Of a stretch of DNA of 5,244 nt, positions 1 to 5,235 are shown piece after piece. Made by a program: the position numbers and the translations under genes. The stretch comes from Rhodobacterales bacterium (GTDB lineage: Bacteria > Pseudomonadota > Alphaproteobacteria > Rhodobacterales > Rhodobacteraceae), in the NCBI GenBank assembly GCA_025357355.1, contig JANXPK010000392.1, positions 1 to 5,244 of the forward strand, read 5' to 3'. Within the stretch, counting starts at the first letter, position 1. Each line of letters begins with the position of its first letter. The notes beneath the pieces are model-generated. The model was not told the DNA's origin. It did not search any database and saw nothing but the letters and a program-made list of their open reading frames with translations.

Positions 1-250
1 CGGTTCCTCTCGCAACGGCCGCGATAGTGCGGGCCGTCGTCTGGGCATCAAACTGTTCGGCGGTCAGGCCGCCATTCCGGGCAACATCATCTGCCGTCAG
101 CGTGGCACCACCTGGTTTCCGGGCGAGGGTGTTGGCATGGGCACCGATCACACGATTTTTGCCAAGGTCGTGGGTCATGTGACCTTCAAAAAGGGTCTCA
201 AAGGTCGCACCTTTATTTCAGTCCTCCCGGCAGCGGAGGCAGCCGAGTAA
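1..250 (+). CDS. rpmA: 50S ribosomal protein L27, 3' part (5' end outside window)
   Basis: Component of the large ribosomal subunit; in bacteria its N-terminal tail reaches towards the peptidyl-transferase centre. Reading from base 2 gives 82 residues up to a TAA at 248-250. They start GSSRNGRDS and continue with IPGNIICRQRGT, the GVGMGTDHTIFA segment and a C-terminal KGRTFISVLP, all in L27 order. Base 1 fits the third position of the preceding Gly codon of the usual AHKKAGG start, so only about eight residues should be missing. The short Ala/Glu-rich tail after ISVLP is usual for alphaproteobacterial forms. The gene normally follows rplU (L21), which would lie to the left of the window. An intrinsic terminator lies 28 nt after the stop. 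The identification is secure; only the start is unseen. Confidence 0.97.
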   Translation, partial: GSSRNGRDSAGRRLGIKLFGGQAAIPGNIICRQRGTTWFPGEGVGMGTDHTIFAKVVGHVTFKKGLKGRTFISVLPAAEAAE

Positions 251-278
251 GCCGAACCTTTACATTTGCGATGTAGAT

Positions 279-315
279 GGGGGATCGGCTGAAAGGCCGG
301 TCCCCCCGCTCTTTT
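279..315 (+). terminator. Rho-independent terminator after rpmA
   Basis: An 11-bp stem pairs 279-289 (GGGGGATCGGC) with 296-306 (GCCGGTCCCCC); one pair is a U-G wobble. The loop is the six bases TGAAAG. The stem is followed by CGCT and then CTTTT (311-315). The U-tract is short, but the stem is very GC-rich and stands in the right place after rpmA. It probably ends the ribosomal transcript, at least in part, before the acetyltransferase genes. Confidence 0.8.
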
Positions 316-383
316 CGGAGTCCGGCCCATTTCGGACCTGCCGATGGGGGATGAATTTGCGGGGTCAAGCCCCACATGCGCTC

Positions 384-392
384 GAGGAGGAG
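384..392 (+). promoter_or_regulatory. Strong Shine-Dalgarno fixing the first GNAT start
   Basis: GAGGAGGAG ends two bases before the ATG at 395, and the AGGAGG core (385-390) lies four bases upstream of it. This makes the ATG at 395 the likely start rather than the in-frame ATG at 344, which has no comparable site and would add 17 residues that look unlike a GNAT N-terminus. Confidence 0.75.
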
Positions 393-394
393 CC

Positions 395-952
395 ATGACT
401 TTGGATATGGTCGTATTGCCCGAAGGTCACATTGCCGCTGGCCGCTTCACGCTGCGCCCGGCGCGGCGCTCGGATGCCGGCCTGATCGCGTTTTATTCCG
501 GTGACCGCCGCGTTGCCGAAGGAACCCAGTCCATCCCCCATCCCCTGCCGCCTGGTGCGGCCGAGGGCTTTGTTGCCCGCGCCATGGCTTGTCAAGCGGG
601 ATCGGGCAAGGCGGATGAGGATATCTGGGTCATGGACGGCTCTGCTTCGGGTCTGGCAGAGGTGCTGGGGGTAATCGGCCTGAAACGCATGGATCGGGGT
701 CAGTCCGAGATTGCCTATTGGGTGGCCGCCGCGTTCTGGAACACCGGCCTTGCCTCGGAAGCTGTGCGCGCCCTGGTCGCCGCCAATCCGCAGAAGAACT
801 GCACGATCTTTGCCGAGGTATTTCAGGACAACCCCGGTTCCGCCCGGGTGCTGACGAATTGCGGTTTTGAATACCTGGGCGACGCCGAAAGTTTTTCGGT
901 GGCGCGCAATGCATTGGTCCCGACCTGGACCTATATCCGCAAGCTCGACTGA
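395..952 (+). CDS. GNAT-family N-acetyltransferase, RimJ/RimL-like (first of a tandem pair)
   Basis: A 185-residue protein, normal length for the RimJ/RimL (Acetyltransf_3) group, which moves an acetyl group from acetyl-CoA to an amine, often a protein N-terminus. The visible family features are the opening strand GRFTLRPARRSDA (16-28), a central strand EVLGVIGLKRM followed by EIAYWVAAAFWNTGLASEAV with the acetyl-CoA loop at about 113-120, and the C-terminal motif N146-P-G-S149-A-R-V-L-T-N-C-G157-F158. The loop is degenerate: where the family has Q/R-x-x-G-x-G/A, this protein has A113, N116 and G118. Its cofactor affinity may be reduced or the loop may simply be a tolerated variant. A second GNAT gene follows after 7 nt, so the two are probably co-transcribed. 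The substrate cannot be told from sequence; its place between rpmA and obgE suggests, without proving, a translation-related target. It is predicted to be cytoplasmic, with no signal peptide or membrane segment seen. Confidence 0.85.
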   Translation: MTLDMVVLPEGHIAAGRFTLRPARRSDAGLIAFYSGDRRVAEGTQSIPHPLPPGAAEGFVARAMACQAGSGKADEDIWVMDGSASGLAEVLGVIGLKRMDRGQSEIAYWVAAAFWNTGLASEAVRALVAANPQKNCTIFAEVFQDNPGSARVLTNCGFEYLGDAESFSVARNALVPTWTYIRKLD

Positions 953-959
953 GGGAACC

Positions 960-1490
960 ATGACCCGCGCCGAGTTTCAGACGGCGCGGCTGACCCTGCG
1001 CCCGGTGATACCCCAGGATGAAGGGGCGGTGGCTGCCGCGCTCAACGATCTGAGCGTGACCGGCTGGCTGTCGGTCGTACCTTATCCGTATACCGCCGCT
1101 GATTTTCACCAATTCCAGACCACCATGGCCAAATCCGGCGAAACCTTTGCCGTGTTGGACGCCACTGGCTTGGCTGGCATCGTCGGCGCCGGGCGCGAGC
1201 TTGGCTACTGGTTCGCGCCGCGCTGCCACGGGCAGGGCTATGCGACCGAGGCCGCGCGCGCCGTTCTGGCCGCACAGTTGGCTGACGATCCGGCGGATGT
1301 GGTGTCGGGCTACTTCGAAGGCAATCTGCGCTCTGCCAATGTGCTGCGCAAACTCGGCTTTGTCGAAACCGGCCGCGGCCTGAAGCCGTGCCGCGCGCTC
1401 GGCACCCTGCGCCCCCATGTCGATCTGCGCCTGACCCTCGCCGCATTCCTTGCAGCGCTGCCGCCAGCCCCACCCAAGCAGAGCGCTTGA
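960..1490 (+). CDS. GNAT-family N-acetyltransferase, RimJ/RimL-like (second of a tandem pair)
   Basis: A 176-residue protein of the same RimJ/RimL-type family as its upstream neighbour. It opens with TARLTLRPVIPQDEG (8-22). The acetyl-CoA pyrophosphate-binding loop is canonical, R88-C-H-G91-Q-G93-Y-A-T-E-A, and is followed by N122-L-R-S125-A-N-V-L-R-K-L-G133-F134, the family's usual second motif. The tail is rich in Pro and Ala (PPAPPKQSA). I chose the ATG at 960 because GAGGGA (951-956) lies just upstream and overlaps the stop codon of the first GNAT gene; starts further upstream in this frame would run back into that gene. The shared TLRP and VL..xGF segments suggest an old duplication, although overall similarity looks low. 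The intact loop suggests that this is the fully active member of the pair. The substrate is unknown; ribosomal proteins are a guess from RimJ/RimL homology and from the neighbouring genes. Confidence 0.87.
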   Translation: MTRAEFQTARLTLRPVIPQDEGAVAAALNDLSVTGWLSVVPYPYTAADFHQFQTTMAKSGETFAVLDATGLAGIVGAGRELGYWFAPRCHGQGYATEAARAVLAAQLADDPADVVSGYFEGNLRSANVLRKLGFVETGRGLKPCRALGTLRPHVDLRLTLAAFLAALPPAPPKQSA

Positions 1491-1542
1491 GACTCCGCGC
1501 CCATTGCTGTAACGCCTGCCAATCCAATCGAAAGCGCCAGAC

Positions 1543-2568
1543 ATGAAATTCCTTGACCTCACCAAAGTCTACATCCGCTCTGGCGGCGGTGGGGCGGGAT
1601 GCGTGTCGTTCCGGCGTGACAAGTATGTCGAGTTCGGCGGGCCTGATGGTGGCGATGGTGGCAATGGCGGCAATGTCTGGGCCGAGGCGGTGGAAGGGTT
1701 GAACACCCTGATCGACTTCCGTTACCAGCAGCACTTCTTCGCCAAATCCGGCCAGCCCGGCATGGGGGCGCAGCGGACCGGCAAGACGGCTGACGATGTG
1801 ACCCTTAAGGTGCCGATTGGCACCGAAATTCTTGACGAGGATGAGGAAACGGTGATTGCCGATCTGGTGACCCCCGGCCAGCGGGTGCTGCTGGCCAAGG
1901 GCGGCAACGGCGGGTTTGGCAATCTTTACTTCAAATCCTCGACCAACCGCGCTCCTGCCCGTGCCAATCCGGGGCTTGATGGGGTCGAACGCACGATCTG
2001 GCTGCGCCTGAAACTGATCGCCGATGCGGGCCTGCTGGGTCTGCCCAATGCCGGCAAATCGACCTTCCTCGCCGCCGTCTCCAACGCGCGGCCCAAGATC
2101 GCCGACTACCCCTTTACCACGTTGGTGCCGAACCTGGGCGTCGTCGGTATCGACGGCAAGGAGTTCGTGATGGCCGACATTCCGGGCCTGATCGAGGGCG
2201 CGTCCGAAGGCCGCGGCCTGGGTATGCAGTTTCTGGCCCATGTCGAACGTTGCAAGGTTCTCTTGCATCTGGTCGACGGCACATCCTCGACCATCACCAA
2301 GGATTACCGTACCATTATCAAGGAGATAGAGGCTTATTCCGCCGTCCTCGGCGACAAGCCGCGCCTGGTCGCGCTTAGCAAATGCGATGCTTTGGACAAG
2401 AAAACCCTGTCCCAACGCCGTCGAGCTTTGGAAAAGGCCTCGGGCGGGCCGGTCCATGTGATCTCTGGCGTGGCGCGTCTGGGCCTGACCGAGGTCCTGC
2501 GCGAACTTCTGGCGCGGATCAAGGCCGGGTCGGAGGTTGTGGCGGAGGATGTGCCGTGGCAACCCTGA
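1543..2568 (+). CDS. obgE: Obg-family GTPase (ObgE/CgtA), 50S ribosome assembly
   Basis: An essential-type GTPase that binds the 50S subunit late in assembly and is linked to stress and cell-cycle control in many bacteria. The protein has 341 residues. The N-terminal glycine-rich Obg fold covers about 1-158, starting MKFLDLTKVYIRSGGGGAG, with the FGGPDGGDGGNGG run and the AKGGNGGFGN segment. The G domain follows: G1 GLPNAGKST at 166-174, G2 YPFTT at 189-193, G3 DIPG at 212-215, a G4-position SKCD at 279-282 and a G5-position SGVARLG at 308-314. The usual G4 sequence is NKxD, so Ser279 is a noted departure. The extra C-terminal domain found in some Obg proteins is absent, and the chain ends VPWQP. 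The ATG at 1543 fits the conserved N-terminus; its SD is weak (GAAAG at 1530-1534). The last 13 bases overlap proB. Confidence 0.97.
   Translation: MKFLDLTKVYIRSGGGGAGCVSFRRDKYVEFGGPDGGDGGNGGNVWAEAVEGLNTLIDFRYQQHFFAKSGQPGMGAQRTGKTADDVTLKVPIGTEILDEDEETVIADLVTPGQRVLLAKGGNGGFGNLYFKSSTNRAPARANPGLDGVERTIWLRLKLIADAGLLGLPNAGKSTFLAAVSNARPKIADYPFTTLVPNLGVVGIDGKEFVMADIPGLIEGASEGRGLGMQFLAHVERCKVLLHLVDGTSSTITKDYRTIIKEIEAYSAVLGDKPRLVALSKCDALDKKTLSQRRRALEKASGGPVHVISGVARLGLTEVLRELLARIKAGSEVVAEDVPWQP
2544..2548 (+). promoter_or_regulatory. Shine-Dalgarno for proB inside the end of obgE
   Basis: GGAGG lies seven bases before the GTG at 2556 and within the last codons of obgE. It decides the proB start: the GTG is in frame with the kinase domain, whereas the upstream in-frame ATG at 2382 would add 58 residues encoded by out-of-frame obgE sequence. 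Confidence 0.8.
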
Positions 2569-3683
2569 AGCCCATCGCCGCCCCTGATATCACTGCCGCC
2601 AAGCGGCTGGTGGTCAAGATCGGCTCTGCGTTGCTGGTGGACCGCGAAACCGGCTTGAAACAGGCCTGGCTGTCCGCACTCGCCCTCGATGTGGCCGAAG
2701 CCAAGGCACGGGGCACCGACGTGGTTCTGGTTTCGTCCGGCTCCATCGCCCTGGGGCGCAAGGTGCTGGGCCTGCCCGACGGCGCGCTGCCCTTGGAACA
2801 ATCGCAAGCCGCCGCTGCTGTTGGGCAAATTCGGCTGGCGCGTGCTTATGAAGAGGCGCTGGCGACCCATGGCATCAAGACCGGGCAGGTTCTGGTGACG
2901 CTGGAAGATACCGAGGACCGCCGCCGCTATCTCAATTCCCGCGCCACTATGGAAACCTTGCTGGGTCTGGGTGTGGTGCCCATCGTCAACGAGAATGACA
3001 CCGTGGCCACCGACGAGATCCGCTTTGGCGACAACGACCGCCTGGCCGCCCAGATTGCGGTGACTGTGGGCGCGGATCAGTTGATCCTGCTCTCGGATGT
3101 CGATGGCTTCTATTCCGCCAACCCCAAGGAAGACCCGACCGCCCAGCGCTTTGATCTGGTCGAAACCATCACCCCCCAGATCGAGTCGATGGCGGGCGAT
3201 CCGATCAATGGTTTTTCCAAGGGTGGCATGAAGACGAAGCTTCTGGCCGCCAAGACCGCCGTCGCGGGCGGTTGCGCGATGGCGATCATGGAAGGCTTTG
3301 GCCAGCGACCTTTGGCGGCTTTGGCGCAGGGTGCCAAATGCACCTGGTTCATGGCGCAGGGCGATCCGCAAGCGGCGCGCAAACGCTGGATAAACGCGAT
3401 GAAGCCGCGCGGCGAGTTGCGGCTGGATGCCGGAGCCGTCAAGGCGCTGCTGGCGGGCAAATCGCTGTTGCCCGCCGGGGTGACCACGGTCAGCGGCAGT
3501 TTTGGCCGGGGCGATCCGGTGGCGATCCTGGACCCTGTGGGCAACGTGCTCGGCAAGGGGCTGGTGCGCTATACCGCCGCCGAGGCCAAGGCGATTGCCG
3601 GACACCGTTCTGGCGAGATCGAGGCGTTGTTGGGCTATGCCGGGCGGGCGGCTTTGGTGCACCGCGACGACATGGTGATCTGA
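2556..3683 (+). CDS. proB: Glutamate 5-kinase (gamma-glutamyl kinase)
   Basis: First enzyme of proline synthesis: it phosphorylates L-glutamate with ATP to gamma-glutamyl 5-phosphate in the cytoplasm. From the GTG at 2556 it has 375 residues, close to the family norm (E. coli ProB has 367). The amino-acid kinase domain shows KRLVVKIGSALLV (16-28), SSGSIALGRKVL (60-71), the substrate-site motif N145-E-N-D148-T with GDNDRL at 158-163, LLSDVDGFYSANP (178-190) and KGGMKTKL (222-229). The segment LEDTEDRRRYLNSR (116-129) covers the region where E. coli mutations relieve proline feedback inhibition; its acidic residues are kept, so feedback control is plausible. A C-terminal PUA domain (about 283-375) is present, as in the long ProB forms. 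The start lies inside obgE with a 13-bp overlap, which implies translational coupling. The product passes to ProA, encoded 58 nt downstream. Confidence 0.97.
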   Translation: MATLKPIAAPDITAAKRLVVKIGSALLVDRETGLKQAWLSALALDVAEAKARGTDVVLVSSGSIALGRKVLGLPDGALPLEQSQAAAAVGQIRLARAYEEALATHGIKTGQVLVTLEDTEDRRRYLNSRATMETLLGLGVVPIVNENDTVATDEIRFGDNDRLAAQIAVTVGADQLILLSDVDGFYSANPKEDPTAQRFDLVETITPQIESMAGDPINGFSKGGMKTKLLAAKTAVAGGCAMAIMEGFGQRPLAALAQGAKCTWFMAQGDPQAARKRWINAMKPRGELRLDAGAVKALLAGKSLLPAGVTTVSGSFGRGDPVAILDPVGNVLGKGLVRYTAAEAKAIAGHRSGEIEALLGYAGRAALVHRDDMVI

Positions 3684-3688
3684 AAGAG

Positions 3689-3711
3689 CCGGGGGGTTTC
3701 ACACCTCCCGG
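3689..3711 (+). other. Hairpin just after the proB stop
   Basis: CCGGGGGG (3689-3696) pairs with CCTCCCGG (3704-3711) over eight base pairs, including one G-U, around the seven-base loop TTTCACA. It begins five bases after the proB stop. No T-run follows, so it is not a standard terminator. It could be a partial terminator or an RNA-stabilising hairpin that sets ProB and ProA levels apart. Confidence 0.5.
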
Positions 3712-3740
3712 ACTCCCGCGGGATATTTATGGACCAATGA
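3704..3740 (+). repeat. Possible Rhodobacterales intergenic repeat-like element before proA
   Basis: The segment contains CCTCCCGGACTCCCGCGGGA followed by TATTTATGGACCAATGA. TCCCGCGGGA (3714-3723) is a perfect 10-bp palindrome. From memory, strings of the form CTCC..CGGGAGTATTT(T)TGGACCAATGAAG recur between genes in Rhodobacteraceae. Only one copy is in this window, so repetition cannot be shown here. It ends one base before the ATG codon used for proA and takes the place where an SD would be expected. Confidence 0.35.
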
Positions 3741-3741
3741 T

Positions 3742-5001
3742 ATGGATGGGCAAGTCTCTGATCTTATGGTGGAAATCGGCACAAAGGCGCGGGCGGCAGC
3801 GGCTGATCTGGCCTATGCTGGGTCAGAGCGCAAATATGCCGCCCTGATCGGGGCGAGCCATGCGATCTGGGCGCGGCGGCAAGAGATCGAAGATGCCAAT
3901 TACGAGGATCTCGCCTATGCGCAGGACAAGGGTCTGAACGCCGCCATGATCGACCGGCTGACCCTGGACGAGGGCCGTGTACGTGGCATGGTCGATGCCT
4001 TGCGCGCGGTGGCCGAACAGAAGGACCCTGTCGGGCGGGTGCTGGCAGAGTGGGACATGCCCAGCGGGTTGCACATCCAGCGGGTGGCGACACCATTGGG
4101 AGTGGTGGGGGTGATCTATGAAAGCCGGCCCAACGTGACGGCGGATGCGGGGGCCCTGTGTCTGAAGGCGGGCAATGCGGTGATCCTGCGGGGCGGATCG
4201 GAAAGCTTCAACTCTTCGACCGTGATCCATGACTGCATGGTAACAGGATTGCGGGAGGCGGGTTTGCCGGAGGCTGCGATCCAGTTGATCCCGACGCGTG
4301 ACCGTTCGGTGGTGACCGACATGCTGCGGGCCGTTGATTTCATTGATGTTATCGTGCCGCGCGGCGGCAAGGGGCTGGTGGGGCTGGTGCAGCGCGAAGC
4401 GCGGGTGCCGGTCTTTGCCCATCTGGAGGGCATCTGCCACGTCTATGCCGACCGCGACGCCGATCTTGAACCGGCGCGAGCGGTGGTGCTGAACTCCAAG
4501 ACCCGGCGGACCGGGGTCTGTGGCGCGGCGGAGTGTCTGCTGATCGATTGGCAGTTCTACACCAAGCACGGCGCCGTGCTGATCGAGGACCTGTTGCGCG
4601 CAGGGGTCGAGGTGCGCACCGAAGGCGAGTTGCTGAAGGTTCCGGGCACTGTCGCCGCGCAACCCGATGATTTCGGTCGCGAATTTCTGGACAAGATCAT
4701 CGCGGCCAAGCTGGTGGACGGCGTGGACGAAGCCATCGCCCATATCCGCCGCTATGGCAGCAACCACACCGACAGCATCCTGACCGAAAACGACGCCACC
4801 GCCGCGCGGTTCTTTGAACGGCTGGACAGTGCAATCCTCATGCGCAACGCCTCGACCCAGTTTGCCGACGGCGGTGAGTTCGGTATGGGCGGCGAGATCG
4901 GGATCGCCACCGGCAAGCTGCACGCGCGGGGTCCGGTTGGGGCGGAGCAGTTGTGCAGCTTCAAATACCTTGTCACCGGGCACGGCACGATCCGGCGTTA
5001 G
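3742..5001 (+). CDS. proA: Gamma-glutamyl phosphate reductase (glutamate-5-semialdehyde dehydrogenase)
   Basis: Second enzyme of proline synthesis: it reduces gamma-glutamyl phosphate with NADPH to glutamate-5-semialdehyde, which cyclises to pyrroline-5-carboxylate. The 419-residue length matches the family (E. coli 417). It belongs to the aldehyde dehydrogenase superfamily. Visible landmarks are PLGVVGVIYESRPNVTADA (117-135), the nucleotide-binding part GNAVILRGGSE (144-154), PRGGKGLV, HLEGICHVY (227-235), the catalytic cysteine in RRTGVC (Cys260) after LNSKT, and the C-terminal EFGMGGEIGIATGKLHARGP (379-398). No catalytic residue appears to be missing. The start is less certain than the identity: the ATG at 3742 has no clear SD, and the ATG at 3766 (MVEIGTKA) also has none. 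I keep 3742 because it gives the typical short leader before the first helix. It is probably co-transcribed with proB across a 58-nt spacer. Confidence 0.97.
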   Translation: MDGQVSDLMVEIGTKARAAAADLAYAGSERKYAALIGASHAIWARRQEIEDANYEDLAYAQDKGLNAAMIDRLTLDEGRVRGMVDALRAVAEQKDPVGRVLAEWDMPSGLHIQRVATPLGVVGVIYESRPNVTADAGALCLKAGNAVILRGGSESFNSSTVIHDCMVTGLREAGLPEAAIQLIPTRDRSVVTDMLRAVDFIDVIVPRGGKGLVGLVQREARVPVFAHLEGICHVYADRDADLEPARAVVLNSKTRRTGVCGAAECLLIDWQFYTKHGAVLIEDLLRAGVEVRTEGELLKVPGTVAAQPDDFGREFLDKIIAAKLVDGVDEAIAHIRRYGSNHTDSILTENDATAARFFERLDSAILMRNASTQFADGGEFGMGGEIGIATGKLHARGPVGAEQLCSFKYLVTGHGTIRR

Positions 5002-5002
5002 G

Positions 5003-5033
5003 GTGCTTGAACGCCAAGCTCTTGAGTTCGCAC
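5003..5033 (+). other. Stem-loop immediately after the proA stop
   Basis: GTGC (5003-5006) pairs with GCAC (5030-5033) and GAAC (5009-5012) with GTTC (5026-5029), with TT bulged at 5007-5008. Inside this, CAA (5015-5017) can pair with TTG (5022-5024). No U-tract follows. It may mark the 3' end of the proline mRNA, but it is not a classical terminator. Confidence 0.35.
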
Positions 5034-5034
5034 T

Positions 5035-5053
5035 GTTAATTGGCCTGATTAAC
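5035..5053. promoter_or_regulatory. Inverted repeat, operator-like
   Basis: GTTAATTGGCCTGATTAAC has 6-bp perfect arms (GTTAAT and ATTAAC) separated by seven bases with GGCC at the centre. The size and symmetry suit a dimeric helix-turn-helix regulator. The two TTAA tetramers are nine bases apart rather than the seven of a CtrA site. The role is inferred only. Confidence 0.35.
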
Positions 5054-5067
5054 GGAAGGTGAACGAC

Positions 5068-5105
5068 CTACAAATCCTCTACATTCTGCCTACATCGCCA
5101 CTACA
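5068..5105. repeat. Four CTACA direct repeats with exact 11-bp period
   Basis: CTACA occurs at 5068, 5079, 5090 and 5101, each copy separated by six bases of unrelated sequence (AATCCT, TTCTGC, TCGCCA). Neither flank continues the series. The period is close to one DNA turn, so all copies lie on nearly the same face. OmpR/PhoB-family response regulators bind direct repeats of this period (the PhoB box has repeats 11 bp apart), so an array of two dimer sites is a fair hypothesis. On the other strand the unit reads TGTAG. Confidence 0.5.
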
Positions 5106-5137
5106 CGGAATGCGGGGTTGTCTGCCCTGAGCCTGCG

Positions 5138-5145
5138 TTAACCAT
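5138..5145 (+). promoter_or_regulatory. Possible CtrA half-site
   Basis: TTAACCAT matches the short form of the CtrA recognition sequence known from alphaproteobacteria. A second TTAA seven bases further on, needed for the full site, is missing. It lies just upstream of the ATG at 5152. A lone 8-mer is weak evidence. Confidence 0.22.
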
Positions 5146-5213
5146 TAGAGCATGTCGCGTTCATTTGGTTTCGTATCCTGCTGCGTGGAAGTAGTTTTGG
5201 CATTCCTGGGGTG

Positions 5214-5235
5214 GGAAGAGGTCACAGACCTTTCC
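5214..5235. other. Hairpin at the right window edge
   Basis: AGGTC (5219-5223) and GACCT (5227-5231) pair around the three-base loop ACA. After one bulged G (5218) the stem continues with GGAA (5214-5217) against TTCC (5232-5235), giving nine pairs in all. Its role is unknown; it could be part of an untranslated leader or of a repeat that continues beyond the window. Confidence 0.35.

Noticed and set aside
320..373. Small hairpins GTCCG/CGGAC (320-337) and GGGG/CCCC (361-373) before the first GNAT
   Set aside because: Stems of four to five pairs are expected by chance in GC-rich DNA; no riboswitch or leader peptide pattern is visible.
344..394. Longer start (ATG at 344) for the first GNAT
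   Set aside because: No SD, an N-terminal extension unlike the family, and a strong SD immediately before the ATG at 395.
630..1565. 311-codon minus-strand frame over the GNAT genes
   Set aside because: Both GNAT genes on the + strand have family motifs and good SD sequences; this frame has neither.
2382..2555. Longer start (ATG at 2382) for proB
   Set aside because: The added 58 residues are out-of-frame obgE sequence; the GTG at 2556 has GGAGG at ideal distance and gives the usual ProB N-terminus.
1042..2562. 506-codon open frame on the minus strand across obgE and the second GNAT
   Set aside because: It lies opposite two clearly identified genes. Long antisense frames are expected in GC-rich DNA with strong third-position bias, and its translation is rich in Arg, Gly, His and Gln with no recognisable domain.
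2334..3662. 442-codon minus-strand frame opposite proB
   Set aside because: A shadow of proB. No domain, and its composition is typical of antisense translation of GC-rich genes.
3823..4983. 386-codon minus-strand frame opposite proA
   Set aside because: A shadow of proA with no recognisable motif.
5036..5052. TTAA...TTAA as a full CtrA site
   Set aside because: The spacing is nine bases, whereas the CtrA consensus has seven; it is better described as an inverted repeat.
5118..5148. Sigma-70-like promoter, TTGTCT with CATTAG as -10
   Set aside because: The -10 hexamer matches poorly (three of six) and the spacing is 19 bases, so it is not reported as a feature.
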